NCBI RefSeq assembly: GCF_017894365.1
Contig: NZ_CP059467.1
Location: forward strand, 4,278,001 to 4,342,000
Direction of reading: 5' to 3'
DNA from: Aromatoleum bremense
GTDB taxonomy: Bacteria; Pseudomonadota; Gammaproteobacteria; Burkholderiales; Rhodocyclaceae
DNA length: 64,000 bases
Numbering within the stretch: position 1 is the stretch's first letter; every line of letters begins with the position of its first letter. Below are positions 44,458 to 54,168 of the stretch, one piece after another. The position numbers and the translations under genes are program-made. The notes under the pieces were generated by a model, which saw only the letters and a list, made by a program, of their open reading frames with translations, was not told the DNA's origin and searched no databases.

Positions 44458-46854
44458 TCAGTGCGCCAGGATGCCGGGCGCACGCACGGCTCCGCGGCGG
44501 GGGAAAAGTCTTTCGAGCCACACGGCCAAGGCCGGCAGCGCCGTCATCGCCATCACCATATTGACCATGAACATGAAGGCCAGCAGCTTGCCCATGTCGG
44601 CCTGGAACTTGAGCTCCGAGAACATCCACGTCGCGACACCGACTGCGAGCGTGATCGCAGTAAAGATCGTGGCGGTACCGACTTCGAGAATTGCATGTTC
44701 CAGCGCCTTCACTATGTTCTGCCCTTGCGCGAGGTGGAGCTGCAATCGGTTGTAGATGTAGAAGGCGTAATCGACGCCGATTCCGACCGCCAGCACCATC
44801 ACCGGCAGCGTCGCGACCGTCAGCCCGATTTCCAGTTCCTTCATGAACCAGTAGCCGATGAAGGTGCCAACCGTCAGCGGCAGGCAGCACGCGATCACGG
44901 CTCGGAAGTCGCGATACACGAGCGCAACGAGGATGACGATCGCCGCATACACGTAGAGCATCATCGGCAGCTCCGACTTGTGCACTTCTTCGTTCACCGC
45001 CGCCTGCACGCCGGCGTTCCCCGACGCGAGACGAATGCTGATGCCGTCTTCCCGATAGCGCTCGCGGAAGGCCTTGACCTCGCGGATCACGCGCTCGATC
45101 GTCGTCGCCTTGTGGTCGGTCAGGAACAGATGCACGGCGGTCATGCTGCAGTCCTTGTTCATGAAGCCGCGCACCCGTCCGATCTCGGTCGCGAGCGACG
45201 CGTAGTTGCCTGGATCGATCGGCACGACGGACATCTTGGGATTGCCTTCGTTGTAGCCCTCGTTGTACGTGCGCAGCTGGCCGGAGAACGACAACGCCGA
45301 AAGCACGCCCGGCATGTACTGCATCGCTGCGACAAAGCGATCCTGGTAGAGACCGACCGCGACGTTTTCACAGGAGTCCGGCGGAGCTTCGAAGATCACC
45401 GACAGCCAGTCGAGCCCGGTGTCGTAGCTGGTCGAGATCGCCACCGCGTCGCGATTGAACCGTGCCTCGGGCCGCAGCTCCGGCGCGCCGGCCTGGACGG
45501 TACCGACGACGCGATCGCTGCTCTGCCATACGGCCAGGGCGAACATGACCACAGTGATGCCGATAACGACAGCCGCGTTGCGCGGCTCGGCCACGCGCGC
45601 CAGCGAACGCAGCCACGTCGAACGCCGCTCGCGCTTGACCATGGCGCGATCGGCGTAGTCCTTCGTGAAATGGCACAGCGACGCCGCGAGGGGCAGCATC
45701 ACGAGATTCGTGACGATCTTGTAGCCCACGCCCAGCGACGCGGTGATCGCCAACTCCCGTACCATCGGGATCGGGATCAGCACGAGCGTGACGAAGGAAA
45801 CAAAGGCCGTGACGAGCGCCAGCGTGCCCGGGATCAGCAGACCGGTGAAGCTCGCGCGGGCCGCCGTCTCGGTCGTCCTGCCATGCGAGAGCTCACGCAC
45901 GATGAAGTTGATCTGCTGCACGCCATGCGAGACGCCAATCGCGAACACGAGGAAGGGCACCAGCACTGCCAGCGGATCGAGGCCGTAGCCCAGCAGCTTC
46001 AACGTCCCGAACTGCCACACCAACGAAGTCAGCGAGCAGACGATCGGCAACAGCGTGAAACGCACGGACTGACAATACCAATACACCGCGAGCGCCGTCA
46101 GCAGCAGCGCAATCGCGCAGAATTCCAGCACGGCGGAGGCCCCGTCCGCGATGTCCCCGATCTGCTTCGCAAAGCCGATGATCTGGATCTCGAAGTCGGC
46201 ATCCTCGAACTTGCTGCGCAGCTGCTCTTCCAGGATGCGGTTGTAGGCGACATAGTCGATCCTGTGGCCGTCGCGATCATGCTCGAGCAGCTCCGCGACG
46301 ATCATCGCGCTCGTCTGATCGCGTGCGACGAGGGTGCCGACAAAGCCGCCCTGGCTCGCAGCGCGCTGGATAGCCTCGATGACCTCGGCAGTCAGGTCCT
46401 TCGGCGTGATCGTGCCGGCGATCAGCGGATCGGCCCGGAAGCCGTCCTCGGTGATCTCATTGACGAACGAGTTCGGCGTCCATAGCGACTGCACACCGAG
46501 CCGGTCGATATTCGGCAGGAAGCTCACCGCCTGCGTGACCTCATAGAGCCGCCCGAGCGCCGCCGGCGTCCAGATCGTGCCCTTGCGCGCCTTCACGACA
46601 ATGTTCAGCCGGTTGGCGCCGAGCACGTCATCGCGGTATTGGTTGAAGGTCTGGATGTACTCGTGCCCGACCGGCATCTGCTTTTCGAAGCCGGCGTCCA
46701 TGCGCAGTTGCAGCGCGAACCACCCCATGACGGCGGTGAACAGCCCAAGCAGGAGGAGAATACTGCGGCGATGCCGGAAGCAGATCGCCTCCAGTCGCCG
46801 CAGGTTGCGCGTGAGAAAGCCATCGACGTCGTCGACGCTCATTGGATTCAACAT
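44458..46854 (-). CDS. RND superfamily transporter (MMPL/predicted exporter type)
   Basis: A 798-residue inner-membrane protein with two repeats, each with a periplasmic loop followed by five or six membrane segments. Stretches typical of the family: RRSILLLLGLFTAVMGWFAL, LVPFLVFAIGVSHGVQQINF, LPVMVLAVGIGVDYAFYIYN, AITLAVGVATWMFSELKFQA. It is shorter than AcrB-type pumps and belongs to the group near DUF1302/DUF1329 genes. It may move a hydrophobic compound or lipid across the envelope. Start ATG 46854; another ATG at 46842. Confidence 0.88.
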   Translation of the reverse strand: MLNPMSVDDVDGFLTRNLRRLEAICFRHRRSILLLLGLFTAVMGWFALQLRMDAGFEKQMPVGHEYIQTFNQYRDDVLGANRLNIVVKARKGTIWTPAALGRLYEVTQAVSFLPNIDRLGVQSLWTPNSFVNEITEDGFRADPLIAGTITPKDLTAEVIEAIQRAASQGGFVGTLVARDQTSAMIVAELLEHDRDGHRIDYVAYNRILEEQLRSKFEDADFEIQIIGFAKQIGDIADGASAVLEFCAIALLLTALAVYWYCQSVRFTLLPIVCSLTSLVWQFGTLKLLGYGLDPLAVLVPFLVFAIGVSHGVQQINFIVRELSHGRTTETAARASFTGLLIPGTLALVTAFVSFVTLVLIPIPMVRELAITASLGVGYKIVTNLVMLPLAASLCHFTKDYADRAMVKRERRSTWLRSLARVAEPRNAAVVIGITVVMFALAVWQSSDRVVGTVQAGAPELRPEARFNRDAVAISTSYDTGLDWLSVIFEAPPDSCENVAVGLYQDRFVAAMQYMPGVLSALSFSGQLRTYNEGYNEGNPKMSVVPIDPGNYASLATEIGRVRGFMNKDCSMTAVHLFLTDHKATTIERVIREVKAFRERYREDGISIRLASGNAGVQAAVNEEVHKSELPMMLYVYAAIVILVALVYRDFRAVIACCLPLTVGTFIGYWFMKELEIGLTVATLPVMVLAVGIGVDYAFYIYNRLQLHLAQGQNIVKALEHAILEVGTATIFTAITLAVGVATWMFSELKFQADMGKLLAFMFMVNMVMAMTALPALAVWLERLFPRRGAVRAPGILAH

Positions 46855-46900
46855 GATCTTGTAGTCGTTCTCTGTGGGATTGGGTGCGTACGCGCTTTCG

Positions 46901-48652
46901 TCAGAAATTGCGCGAGATAAAGCCGCCGATGAAGTCGCGGTCCCGGAAGGGCGAGCTGACCGGCATGTCACCGCCCCAGAACTTTGTGTAGTTGATGCCC
47001 GCCTGCCAAGTCGCCGGATTGCGGTTGAACAACACGTAGAAGTTCGCCGGCTTCGCCCCCTCCATCCAGTTCGCCATGAAGTTCGGGGTGTTGCCCTTCA
47101 CCGCGTGTGACAGGAAAACGCCCGGAATCACCTGCCAGCCGGGAATCAGCGTGCTGTCGTAGGTCAGGCTGAAATCGAACATGTAGCCCCACGAGAGTTC
47201 GTCGCCGACGCCCTTGAACGCCCTGGTCGAATCGAGATATGTCCACGCGCCGGCCGCCGGCAACTGCTGATACGTCACGCCATTGCGGCTACGCGTAAAG
47301 ACCTTGCTCGAATTCACGCCGGGATAGGCGATCGCCACCGCCTCACCGAGAAAGGTGCCGGTCTGCGCACCGACGAGGTCGAGGAACCAGCCGTGGTCGC
47401 TCGGCGTGAGGCTGAGGATGCCGGTCAGGTGGAGCTGGTAGCGTTCCTTGTCGATCGATCCGTTGCATTGATCGACGGCCGCCAGTCCCCCGGTCGCAGG
47501 GTCAAGGCACACGCTCGTCGACACGGCGTCTTTCGGGCGGTAGGACAACTCTGCGCCGACGGCCCAGTTCCCGATCGACGTGTTCGCGCTGACGCCATAC
47601 AGCTCGCGATCCTCGAGGAAATACACCTTCGTCGTGTTCTGGGCATTCCAGTACTGGAAGTTCGGCGTCTTGTCGTGGAAGCGTTGGTAATACACGCCGA
47701 AATCGGTATCCCAGCCTTCCGGCCGGAATTTCAGCGACACGCCGTACTGCCCCCCGTTCCGCGGATCGATGTCCTTCCCGACGCGCATGGCTTCGCCGGA
47801 AGCCAGCATCGCGGCGTGTGCAGCCTGCAGCGACTGGCCGAACAGCGGATCGCCGGGCGTGCGGATGCGGCTCGCAGCATCCGGCGTGAAATACAGCAGG
47901 TTATCCCGCCCCTTGTCGAAGGTATCGCCCATCGAGAAGTAGGTGCCCGACGGCGGAAACTCATACTGTTTCCACTGGAACTGGTAGTAGGCCTCCAGGT
48001 TCACACCCCGACCGAGACCGCTGGCAACGCTCACCATCGGCGACGGAAGGAAGGCTTCCTTCAGCTGCACGCCGGGCGACGACAGCCGCTGCAGGTCCAT
48101 CGCGACGTTGGAATTGATGCCGCCGACCATGAACAGGCTCTCACCCCAGCTCACGACCTGATTCCCCAACCGCACCCGCCCACGCTGGTCGCCGACGTTG
48201 AATTCCTTGCTGACCCACAAGTCGTAGAGGCGCGCGTACCGGCCGACCGCGCGCCTCGCCTCGCTATCGAGATCGGTGCGCGCAGTGTCGTCCGCAACAA
48301 AGTCGTAGAGCCAGCCGACACGCCCCATGAACTTCCATGCGTCGGGGAAGCTCAGCAGCAGTTCGTGCGAGCCCTTCAGGTGCGTCGTGAAGAAGTCGCC
48401 CTTGTCATAGTTCAGATTGCCGTCATCGGCATTCCCCCACTGCACGGTATTTGCCCGCGCGCCGCAGCTCGTCGATGGATCGCCGATATGGTCGCAACGC
48501 TGGCTTTCGACGCGCTGGCCAAAGCCGAGCGTCAGTGTCGAGTCGAAAGATCCCTTGACCGAATCGGTCTCGAACTGGAACGCGTGCGCCGCAGGGGCGC
48601 AGAGGCCCGCCATGGCGAGACCCAGCACCTTCCGCTTCAGATGCATGCTCAT
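46901..48652 (-). CDS. DUF1302 family outer-membrane protein
   Basis: A 583-residue predicted beta-barrel with signal peptide VLGLAMAGLCAPAAHAFQFE and family features GSFDSTLTLGFGQRVESQ, RVRLGNQVVSWGESLFMVGG and a terminal aromatic (FIGGFISRNF). DUF1302 proteins co-occur with DUF1329 and RND genes in clusters for hydrophobic substrates such as steroids and other alicyclics. 46 bases before the RND gene. Confidence 0.9.
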   Translation of the reverse strand: MSMHLKRKVLGLAMAGLCAPAAHAFQFETDSVKGSFDSTLTLGFGQRVESQRCDHIGDPSTSCGARANTVQWGNADDGNLNYDKGDFFTTHLKGSHELLLSFPDAWKFMGRVGWLYDFVADDTARTDLDSEARRAVGRYARLYDLWVSKEFNVGDQRGRVRLGNQVVSWGESLFMVGGINSNVAMDLQRLSSPGVQLKEAFLPSPMVSVASGLGRGVNLEAYYQFQWKQYEFPPSGTYFSMGDTFDKGRDNLLYFTPDAASRIRTPGDPLFGQSLQAAHAAMLASGEAMRVGKDIDPRNGGQYGVSLKFRPEGWDTDFGVYYQRFHDKTPNFQYWNAQNTTKVYFLEDRELYGVSANTSIGNWAVGAELSYRPKDAVSTSVCLDPATGGLAAVDQCNGSIDKERYQLHLTGILSLTPSDHGWFLDLVGAQTGTFLGEAVAIAYPGVNSSKVFTRSRNGVTYQQLPAAGAWTYLDSTRAFKGVGDELSWGYMFDFSLTYDSTLIPGWQVIPGVFLSHAVKGNTPNFMANWMEGAKPANFYVLFNRNPATWQAGINYTKFWGGDMPVSSPFRDRDFIGGFISRNF

Positions 48653-48691
48653 CTTTTTTCCTATGTCGGATTGCCCGTACGGGCGGAAGAG

Positions 48692-50065
48692 TCAGCGGTC
48701 GCTGATTGCGCGGAGGTTGTCCGGCGTGTAGAAGTCGTCGCGGTGCCTGGGATCGTTCGGCTCAGTCGCCCACATCATGTCCTGGCCGGCCCCGAGGGTT
48801 GCCTGGTCATACAGCACGCGCCCGGAAGCGAGGTCGTACTGGACGAAGGCCGGGTTGTCGCAGGAGCCGGTCTCGGCGACCGGGATCAGGAAGCTTTCGC
48901 GAACCTTCCAGAGTTTGCCCTGGGCGTCGTAATCCTCGGCCGCCATCAGCGCCCACGAGTCTTCATCGACGTAGAAGCGACGCTTCGGTGCGACGTGGCG
49001 CACCCCATCCTTGCTGGTGGCCTCGATGACCCAGACACGATGCAATTCATAGCGCGTCGCCTTCGAATCGACACCGTCGGGACTCACCACCTTGCGACGG
49101 TCAGCGGCGGGGTCGTACATGCCGAAGGCGTTGTAGGCCACATACATTTCCTTCTTGCCGACGAGCTTCCAGTCGAAGCGATCCGCGGTACCGTTGAACA
49201 CCCGCGGCTCATCCATCGTGTACTGGTTTTCAAAGCCGATCTGCGGTGCATCGTAGGCATAGCTGGGCATGCGACGGACGCGGCGTTGGCCGGGGAAGTA
49301 GTAGAAGGTGTCGCTCGCCTTGCTGGTGTAGGAGGTCACGAGCAGCGCCTGGCCGGCCAGTGCCGTCGGCGACGCGTAGGCGAAATAGGTGTTGTATTCG
49401 ACGGGCGGCAGTTCGCTGAGCTTGTGCGAGCCTTTGCGTCCCCACGGGTAATAGTAGCTTTGCGTCGACTTCGCCTCGATCCAGTCCCCGCCGCTTGCGC
49501 GCGGCGACAGCATCGTCCATTGCGCTGGCATCGTGACGCCGACGCCGGCGTACTTCATCTTGGCGTTCCACAGCACCTCGATGCCGCTCTTCGGCACCGG
49601 GAAGGGGATGCCCGGGACCATCGCCTCGGCCAGACTCCAGCCGTCTCCGCCGATCTTCGCCGTGGCGGTGTTCTTCTTCGTGTTCTCCTGAACGAAGTCC
49701 GGCGCAGAACAGTGACGGCGCGTCGGATACACGTCGAGCCGGTAGTTCTTCAGCGTCTTCAATAGGGCATGCTGACCTTCGCTGAGCTTGTCGGCATATT
49801 TTTCGACGTTCGTCGCGTCGATCGTGAATAGCGGCTTATCTTCACGAAACTTGAAGAACTGCGCGCGGGGCTTGCCGTAGGTCCAGCCGGCATTGAGGGC
49901 TCCGCCGTCCTGCCAGGCCGGAATCGCGCTGTCCTTGCTCCCGGCCTTCTCTCCGCCCAGCGGGGTCAGGTCCTTGCCGAGGCCCTCGGCGTCCTGGCTT
50001 GCTGCAATCGCGCCGCTCGCCAGCAAGGCCAGCGTGAGTGCGCTCAGGGTATTGAATCGGTTCAT
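48692..50065 (-). CDS. DUF1329 family periplasmic/outer-membrane protein
   Basis: A 457-residue LolB/VioE-like protein with signal peptide LSALTLALLASGAIAASQ. Family stretches: LTPLGGEKAGSKDSAIPAW, FPVPKSGIEVLWNAKMKYAG, FYYFPGQRRVRRMPSYAYD and ATRYELHRVWVIEATSKDG. The preceding AGGAGACAAGAG leader is a strong ribosome site. It acts with DUF1302. Confidence 0.9.
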   Translation of the reverse strand: MNRFNTLSALTLALLASGAIAASQDAEGLGKDLTPLGGEKAGSKDSAIPAWQDGGALNAGWTYGKPRAQFFKFREDKPLFTIDATNVEKYADKLSEGQHALLKTLKNYRLDVYPTRRHCSAPDFVQENTKKNTATAKIGGDGWSLAEAMVPGIPFPVPKSGIEVLWNAKMKYAGVGVTMPAQWTMLSPRASGGDWIEAKSTQSYYYPWGRKGSHKLSELPPVEYNTYFAYASPTALAGQALLVTSYTSKASDTFYYFPGQRRVRRMPSYAYDAPQIGFENQYTMDEPRVFNGTADRFDWKLVGKKEMYVAYNAFGMYDPAADRRKVVSPDGVDSKATRYELHRVWVIEATSKDGVRHVAPKRRFYVDEDSWALMAAEDYDAQGKLWKVRESFLIPVAETGSCDNPAFVQYDLASGRVLYDQATLGAGQDMMWATEPNDPRHRDDFYTPDNLRAISDR

Positions 50066-50136
50066 CTCTTGTCTCCTCCGCATCTTCGTGCGTACTTGTC
50101 GTTTTGGTCGGGCGCCTTGGCACCCGCTTGTCGGGC

Positions 50137-50589
50137 TTACATGCTGCCCATCGTGTAGCTCTCGGCGACGACGCGCCAACCGGCCTGGGTCTTCTTCCAC
50201 ACAAACAGGGCGCGCACCTGGTAATCGGCTGCCGCGGCGTCGGCGGGACTGCACTGGTAGGTCACGAAGGAATAGCCGAGATCGGCCGACGCCTGGCGTG
50301 TGGAATCCGGCCGGATCGTGCAGCTGCGCGTTTCCTTCACGATGCCGTTCACCACCGGCCGCAGTGCGTCATGTCCGCGCAGCGTCTCCTTGGAGCCCTC
50401 GCCGACCACGACGGCTTCCGGGCTGTAGAACTCCGTCAGCCACCGCGCGCCGTCGCGCGCCTGGATCGCGGCTTCGACGGCGCGGTAACGTTGTTCCACC
50501 GCCTTGGCGAAGTCCTGCTGGCCGGCGGCATGCGCGCCGGTCACCACGCTGAGGGCCGCGAACACTGCGGCGATCGTCCTGTTCTTCAT
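50137..50589 (-). CDS. NTF2-like (SnoaL/DUF4440-type) exported protein
   Basis: A 150-residue protein with signal peptide TIAAVFAALSVVTGAHAAGQ and an NTF2-like fold: AVEQRYRAVEAAIQARDGAR, WLTEFYSPEAVVVGEG, LFVWKKTQAGWRVVAESYTM. Such cone folds bind small hydrophobic ligands or act as lyases/isomerases. Its role in the amine cluster is unknown. Confidence 0.8.
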   Translation of the reverse strand: MKNRTIAAVFAALSVVTGAHAAGQQDFAKAVEQRYRAVEAAIQARDGARWLTEFYSPEAVVVGEGSKETLRGHDALRPVVNGIVKETRSCTIRPDSTRQASADLGYSFVTYQCSPADAAAADYQVRALFVWKKTQAGWRVVAESYTMGSM

Positions 50590-50630
50590 GCTGAGTCGCT
50601 CCTTAGTTGTGCGGGATTCGGGGCGGGCCA

Positions 50631-50999
50631 TCAATGCAGCCCCTTCAACGCATCGATGACTTCCTGGCGGGCTGCCGGGTCCTTCAGGCCGGCGAAGGCC
50701 ATCTTGGTGCCGGGGGCGTACGCCTGCGGCGCTTCGAGCCAACGGTGCAGCGTCTCCTCGGTCCACACGCCGCCGAGCTTGCGCAGGGACTTCGAGTACA
50801 CGTAGCCCGCTGCGCCGGCGACGGGGCTGCCAAACACGCCGTTCAGATTGGGACCGACCGCATGCGCCGCACCCTTTTCAATCGTGTGGCAGGCGACGCA
50901 TTGTGCAAACGCGCCAGAGGCGGCTTGTGCCCAGACCACGGGAGTCGCTTCGAGTGCGAGGAGCGCCAATACGACATGGGGAATGGCTCTGAGCTTCAT
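50631..50999 (-). CDS. Class I cytochrome c
   Basis: A 122-residue periplasmic monohaem cytochrome with signal peptide VVLALLALEATPVVWA, haem motif CVACH and axial methionine in GTKMAFAGLKDP. It resembles mitochondrial-type cytochrome c (GPNLNGVFGSPV, YSKSLRKLGGVW). It lies 10 bases after the amine-oxidase gene, which suggests it is the electron acceptor of that flavoenzyme. Confidence 0.9.
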   Translation of the reverse strand: MKLRAIPHVVLALLALEATPVVWAQAASGAFAQCVACHTIEKGAAHAVGPNLNGVFGSPVAGAAGYVYSKSLRKLGGVWTEETLHRWLEAPQAYAPGTKMAFAGLKDPAARQEVIDALKGLH

Positions 51000-51009
51000 G
51001 TGACGTCCC

Positions 51010-52473
51010 TCATACGTTCTGCCGCAGCACTGCCGCCACGCTTTGGGCGACCTGCAAGCCGGATTCGATGGCACCATCGATAAAGCCGCGCCACCCGGAG
51101 GCGATATCGGCGCCCGCAAAGAAGAGGCGCCCCTCGCGCGCCCGGAGGTCGCGCATGTAGCGGCTGAACTGCCTCGGCTTGTAGGTGCACCAGGTGCCGA
51201 GCGAATAGGGATCGAGGTGCCAGTCGTAGGCCAGGACTTCGGTGACCGAGACATTGGGCAGAAACTTGCGGATGAAGGGCTCGACGGACTTCGGGTCGTG
51301 GACGTCGAACCCTTGCGCGGCGGGTACGCCGAATCCGATCAGGGTGCCGCCGTCCTTGCCTTCGTGATCGGTAAAGATGAGGTTCAACGGTTCCGAGTCC
51401 GGGGCCAGCATCATCACCGACCCCAGTTCGCCCTTGACCTTGATGTACACCTTGTGGCCGGCACCCGCATGGTGCTCACGTGCCATCGCCTGTTTCCCTT
51501 CGAGCAGGGCCGGCTGGAAGTCGATGGCGTTTACCGTATTCACGGGTACCGCCATCACGACGAAGCGGGTATCGATTCTCTCGCCCGACTCGGTCGTGAT
51601 GCTGACCCCGTTGGCGCCCTGCTTCACTTCGGACACCGCCGTCGACAGGCGCACCTGGAAGCCGCCGTCCGCGACCATGCGCTCGATCAGCGCCGATGTT
51701 CCGTCTTTCAGCTTGTAGTGCGCACAGGCGTCGAACAGACGCATCAGATCGCGATCGGCGAGCGTCCACCATCGCAGCATTTCCGTGTACGCGCCTTCGC
51801 CCGTGCGGTTGTGGCAATTCGTCGCCATCAGGCCGCCGAGGAGGTCGCGCTGCAAGGGAGGCAGTTCGAGCTGCTTCATGCGGTCCGCGATCGAAAGGCC
51901 GTCGAGCTTCACCCCCGCGTCCGAGAGATAAGGCAGGTAAGGCCGCGCGAACACCTTTTCCGAGCCTTCATGGAAGCGGTTGTTCGCGTCGATGAGGAGC
52001 TTCAGGCTCTCTTCGACCGGCACTTCCTGAACCTTGCCGCCGGACATCCACATCACCCGCTGCGGATTGGCACTCCCTGGCGTTTCTGCCAGATCGAGTT
52101 TGTAGCGCATGATCTCTGCCCACACGTGCGGCTGCGACCAATGCACCCAGGTACCGCCCAACTCTACTTTCTTGTCACCGAAGTGGGTGTAGAACGTCCG
52201 TCCGCCCAGCCTGTTTCGCGCTTCGAGCAGCAACACCCGTGCGCCGGCATGGGCCAATTCACGCGCGGCCGTCACGCCGGCAAAGCCCCCACCGACGACG
52301 ACGACGTCCGGTTTGCCGCCGTTGGCCGCAGCCGCAGACGCTCCCATCGGCAAGAGCGACCCCGCTGCTGCCGCAGACGCGACCTTGAAGAAATTTCGTC
52401 TGGATCCGGCTCTCGAAGCCGATGCAGCGCTATCGTGGTCAGCGGTCGGACGGCCGAAAAATGGCTTGCCCAT
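51010..52473 (-). CDS. Tat-exported flavin monoamine oxidase/dehydrogenase
   Basis: A 487-residue FAD protein. A twin-arginine signal (SRRNFFKVASAAAAGSLLPM) precedes the dinucleotide-binding motif VVVVGGGFAGVTAARELAHA, then VLLLEARNRLGGRTF, VELGGTWVHWSQPHVWAEI and the C-terminal FAD contact LFFAGADIASGWRGFIDGAI. Amine oxidase family (COG1231). The export signal and adjacent cytochrome c suggest a periplasmic dehydrogenase passing electrons to cytochrome rather than oxygen, as in the NicA2-CycN nicotine pair. Start ATG 52473 after GAGGAGACAAAACTTG. Substrate unknown. Confidence 0.88.
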   Translation of the reverse strand: MGKPFFGRPTADHDSAASASRAGSRRNFFKVASAAAAGSLLPMGASAAAANGGKPDVVVVGGGFAGVTAARELAHAGARVLLLEARNRLGGRTFYTHFGDKKVELGGTWVHWSQPHVWAEIMRYKLDLAETPGSANPQRVMWMSGGKVQEVPVEESLKLLIDANNRFHEGSEKVFARPYLPYLSDAGVKLDGLSIADRMKQLELPPLQRDLLGGLMATNCHNRTGEGAYTEMLRWWTLADRDLMRLFDACAHYKLKDGTSALIERMVADGGFQVRLSTAVSEVKQGANGVSITTESGERIDTRFVVMAVPVNTVNAIDFQPALLEGKQAMAREHHAGAGHKVYIKVKGELGSVMMLAPDSEPLNLIFTDHEGKDGGTLIGFGVPAAQGFDVHDPKSVEPFIRKFLPNVSVTEVLAYDWHLDPYSLGTWCTYKPRQFSRYMRDLRAREGRLFFAGADIASGWRGFIDGAIESGLQVAQSVAAVLRQNV

Positions 52474-52648
52474 CAAGTTTTGTCTCCTCGATCGGAGCTG
52501 GCGCATGGATGCGCATCAGCCCGTTTTTGTCGCTCGCTCGTCGGCGAGTCGTGATGAGGAGACTAATGGGGGAGGTTCAGGTGGCGGTATCCGTTATCAG
52601 CACGAAATTCATGCTGCACCACAACAATCCCTGAGCCGCGCCGTCGGG

Positions 52649-53677
52649 TCAGTTGTGGGCTGCGGGCAGAATCAGACCGCGCCCATGCACGCGCTGCCGG
52701 GTTTCAGAAGGCAGCTCACCGAACAAGGTCCGGTAGTATTCGGCAAAACGCGGCAAGTGCCAGAAGCCCCAGCGCGCAGCGATGTTTGCGATCGACTCGG
52801 AGGAGTCCGTTGTAAGACGCCGGATGTCGCGACGCACCGCGTTCAGACGAACGTTGCGCAGGAACTGTACCGCCCCCATCCCCGTGAGATCCTCGAAGGC
52901 GTACTGGAGCGAGCGTCGAGAGACACGGAACAACTGGCACAAGTCGGAGATATTGAGGGGGTCCTTCGGGCGATCGAGCGCATATTCGCGCACGGAACGC
53001 ACGATCCACGCCTTGGCGCTCGGATGGAGACTGCACGTGAGCTTCCGCGCACCCAGGTCGAGTGTTTCAACCGCCATCGCGAGAACACAGTCACGCATCG
53101 CCTTCCGGCTCGCTTCGATGCGGAGCAGGTCGGGGTGGCGTTCGACGGCTCGCACAATCTCCGTGAGTGCGCGACGAAGTCTAGCGGCCTGCTGTGGCCG
53201 CTGACGGATCAAGGGCTGAGGGACAAGCACCTCCGCGAGCTGCGGCGAATCGGCCGAAGCAAAGCCTTGCAGCAACTTCTCGGACACCGTGGCCGAAACC
53301 ATGTCCATCGCGCCACGGCAAAAAATTTCGAACTCTCCGCCACCGGGAAGGTAAGTAACCACACCGTCGTCGAGCGGCACTCCATAGTAAAGGCCAGCGC
53401 CGCCGCTCGCCATCGGCACACCGAACGAAACTACGCCCCCGACATTGCATCCGGCAGTCCAGACTGACTGGCTGCCGAGCTCCCAGAGAATCTCAAGCCC
53501 CTCGTCGACCCAGATCTCCCGAATTCGCCCTTCGAAGCGACCAGGAGAAAGCTGCTCATACACGGCTTCCCAGGCTTCCAGCCCCCGCCCGAATTCCGTC
53601 ACGTCATCGACGGAAGCAAGGCGAAGCCCACCTTGGATGCCAAAGGATGACGAGGTTTCAACGTTCTGCGCGTTCAT
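52649..53677 (-). CDS. AraC-family transcriptional regulator (EutR/ethanolamine-type)
   Basis: A 342-residue regulator. The C-terminal domain has two helix-turn-helix motifs: NISDLCQLFRVSRRSLQYAF and SIANIAARWGFWHLPRFAEY, the second with the typical RTLFGELPSETRQR end. The N-terminal 220 residues are an unassigned sensor. It is located upstream of the amine-oxidase operon on the same strand and likely controls it. ATG 53677 chosen over a TTG ten codons earlier. Confidence 0.85.
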   Translation of the reverse strand: MNAQNVETSSSFGIQGGLRLASVDDVTEFGRGLEAWEAVYEQLSPGRFEGRIREIWVDEGLEILWELGSQSVWTAGCNVGGVVSFGVPMASGGAGLYYGVPLDDGVVTYLPGGGEFEIFCRGAMDMVSATVSEKLLQGFASADSPQLAEVLVPQPLIRQRPQQAARLRRALTEIVRAVERHPDLLRIEASRKAMRDCVLAMAVETLDLGARKLTCSLHPSAKAWIVRSVREYALDRPKDPLNISDLCQLFRVSRRSLQYAFEDLTGMGAVQFLRNVRLNAVRRDIRRLTTDSSESIANIAARWGFWHLPRFAEYYRTLFGELPSETRQRVHGRGLILPAAHN

Positions 53678-54084
53678 TCGCGACCGTATCAAGGGCAACT
53701 TATTCAAGTTGCAAATCGAGCATTCAAGTCAAACCGGCGCCGGCTCACTTGAGCCGTAATTTCGCCACCCCAATACTGACCTGTGCAAGGCGGTCCTCGC
53801 CCGCCGGAACAAGCTCACCCACCCGGAATGCGAGAGCGCCTACACGATGCCATCGAATACCATAGCACGGTTATCCGGGTGGCAGTCCAAGTGCTGGCTA
53901 GGCGAATAACTGGTCTTCTGTGGCGGAGATTCAGTCTACAGCTACAAGAGAATGCACAAATCATCCGACCGCATAGAGGTCAAGAAGACACGTCCGGCGT
54001 TGGTGCTACTCGGCGTAGGACGCCACGTCTTCGACACGGCCGGCGCCGGCAAGAAACGCTGGCGCGGATCGCGTCAGAAAAGGA

Positions 54085-54113
54085 AACGGCCCGCTCATTG
54101 GCGGGCCGTTTTG
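54085..54113. terminator. Rho-independent terminator, bidirectional
   Basis: Perfect 10-bp stem AACGGCCCGC / GCGGGCCGTT with a six-base loop and TTTTG at the end. Nearly the same hairpin lies at 4515. A short palindrome GTAGAACGTTCTAC follows directly. Confidence 0.8.
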
Positions 54114-54168
54114 TAGAACGTTCTACAATCACTTTGGATAGCCTGAATGGGCTAAGTGCTTGAATATA

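Noticed and set aside
44461..46485. Long open frame (674 codons) on the plus strand
   Set aside because: It is antisense to the RND transporter, has no family resemblance and is rich in His/Arg/Gln/Asp as expected for a reverse-strand shadow in high-GC DNA. The same applies to long antisense frames over the ABC exporter, EAL protein, DUF1302 and IS66 genes.
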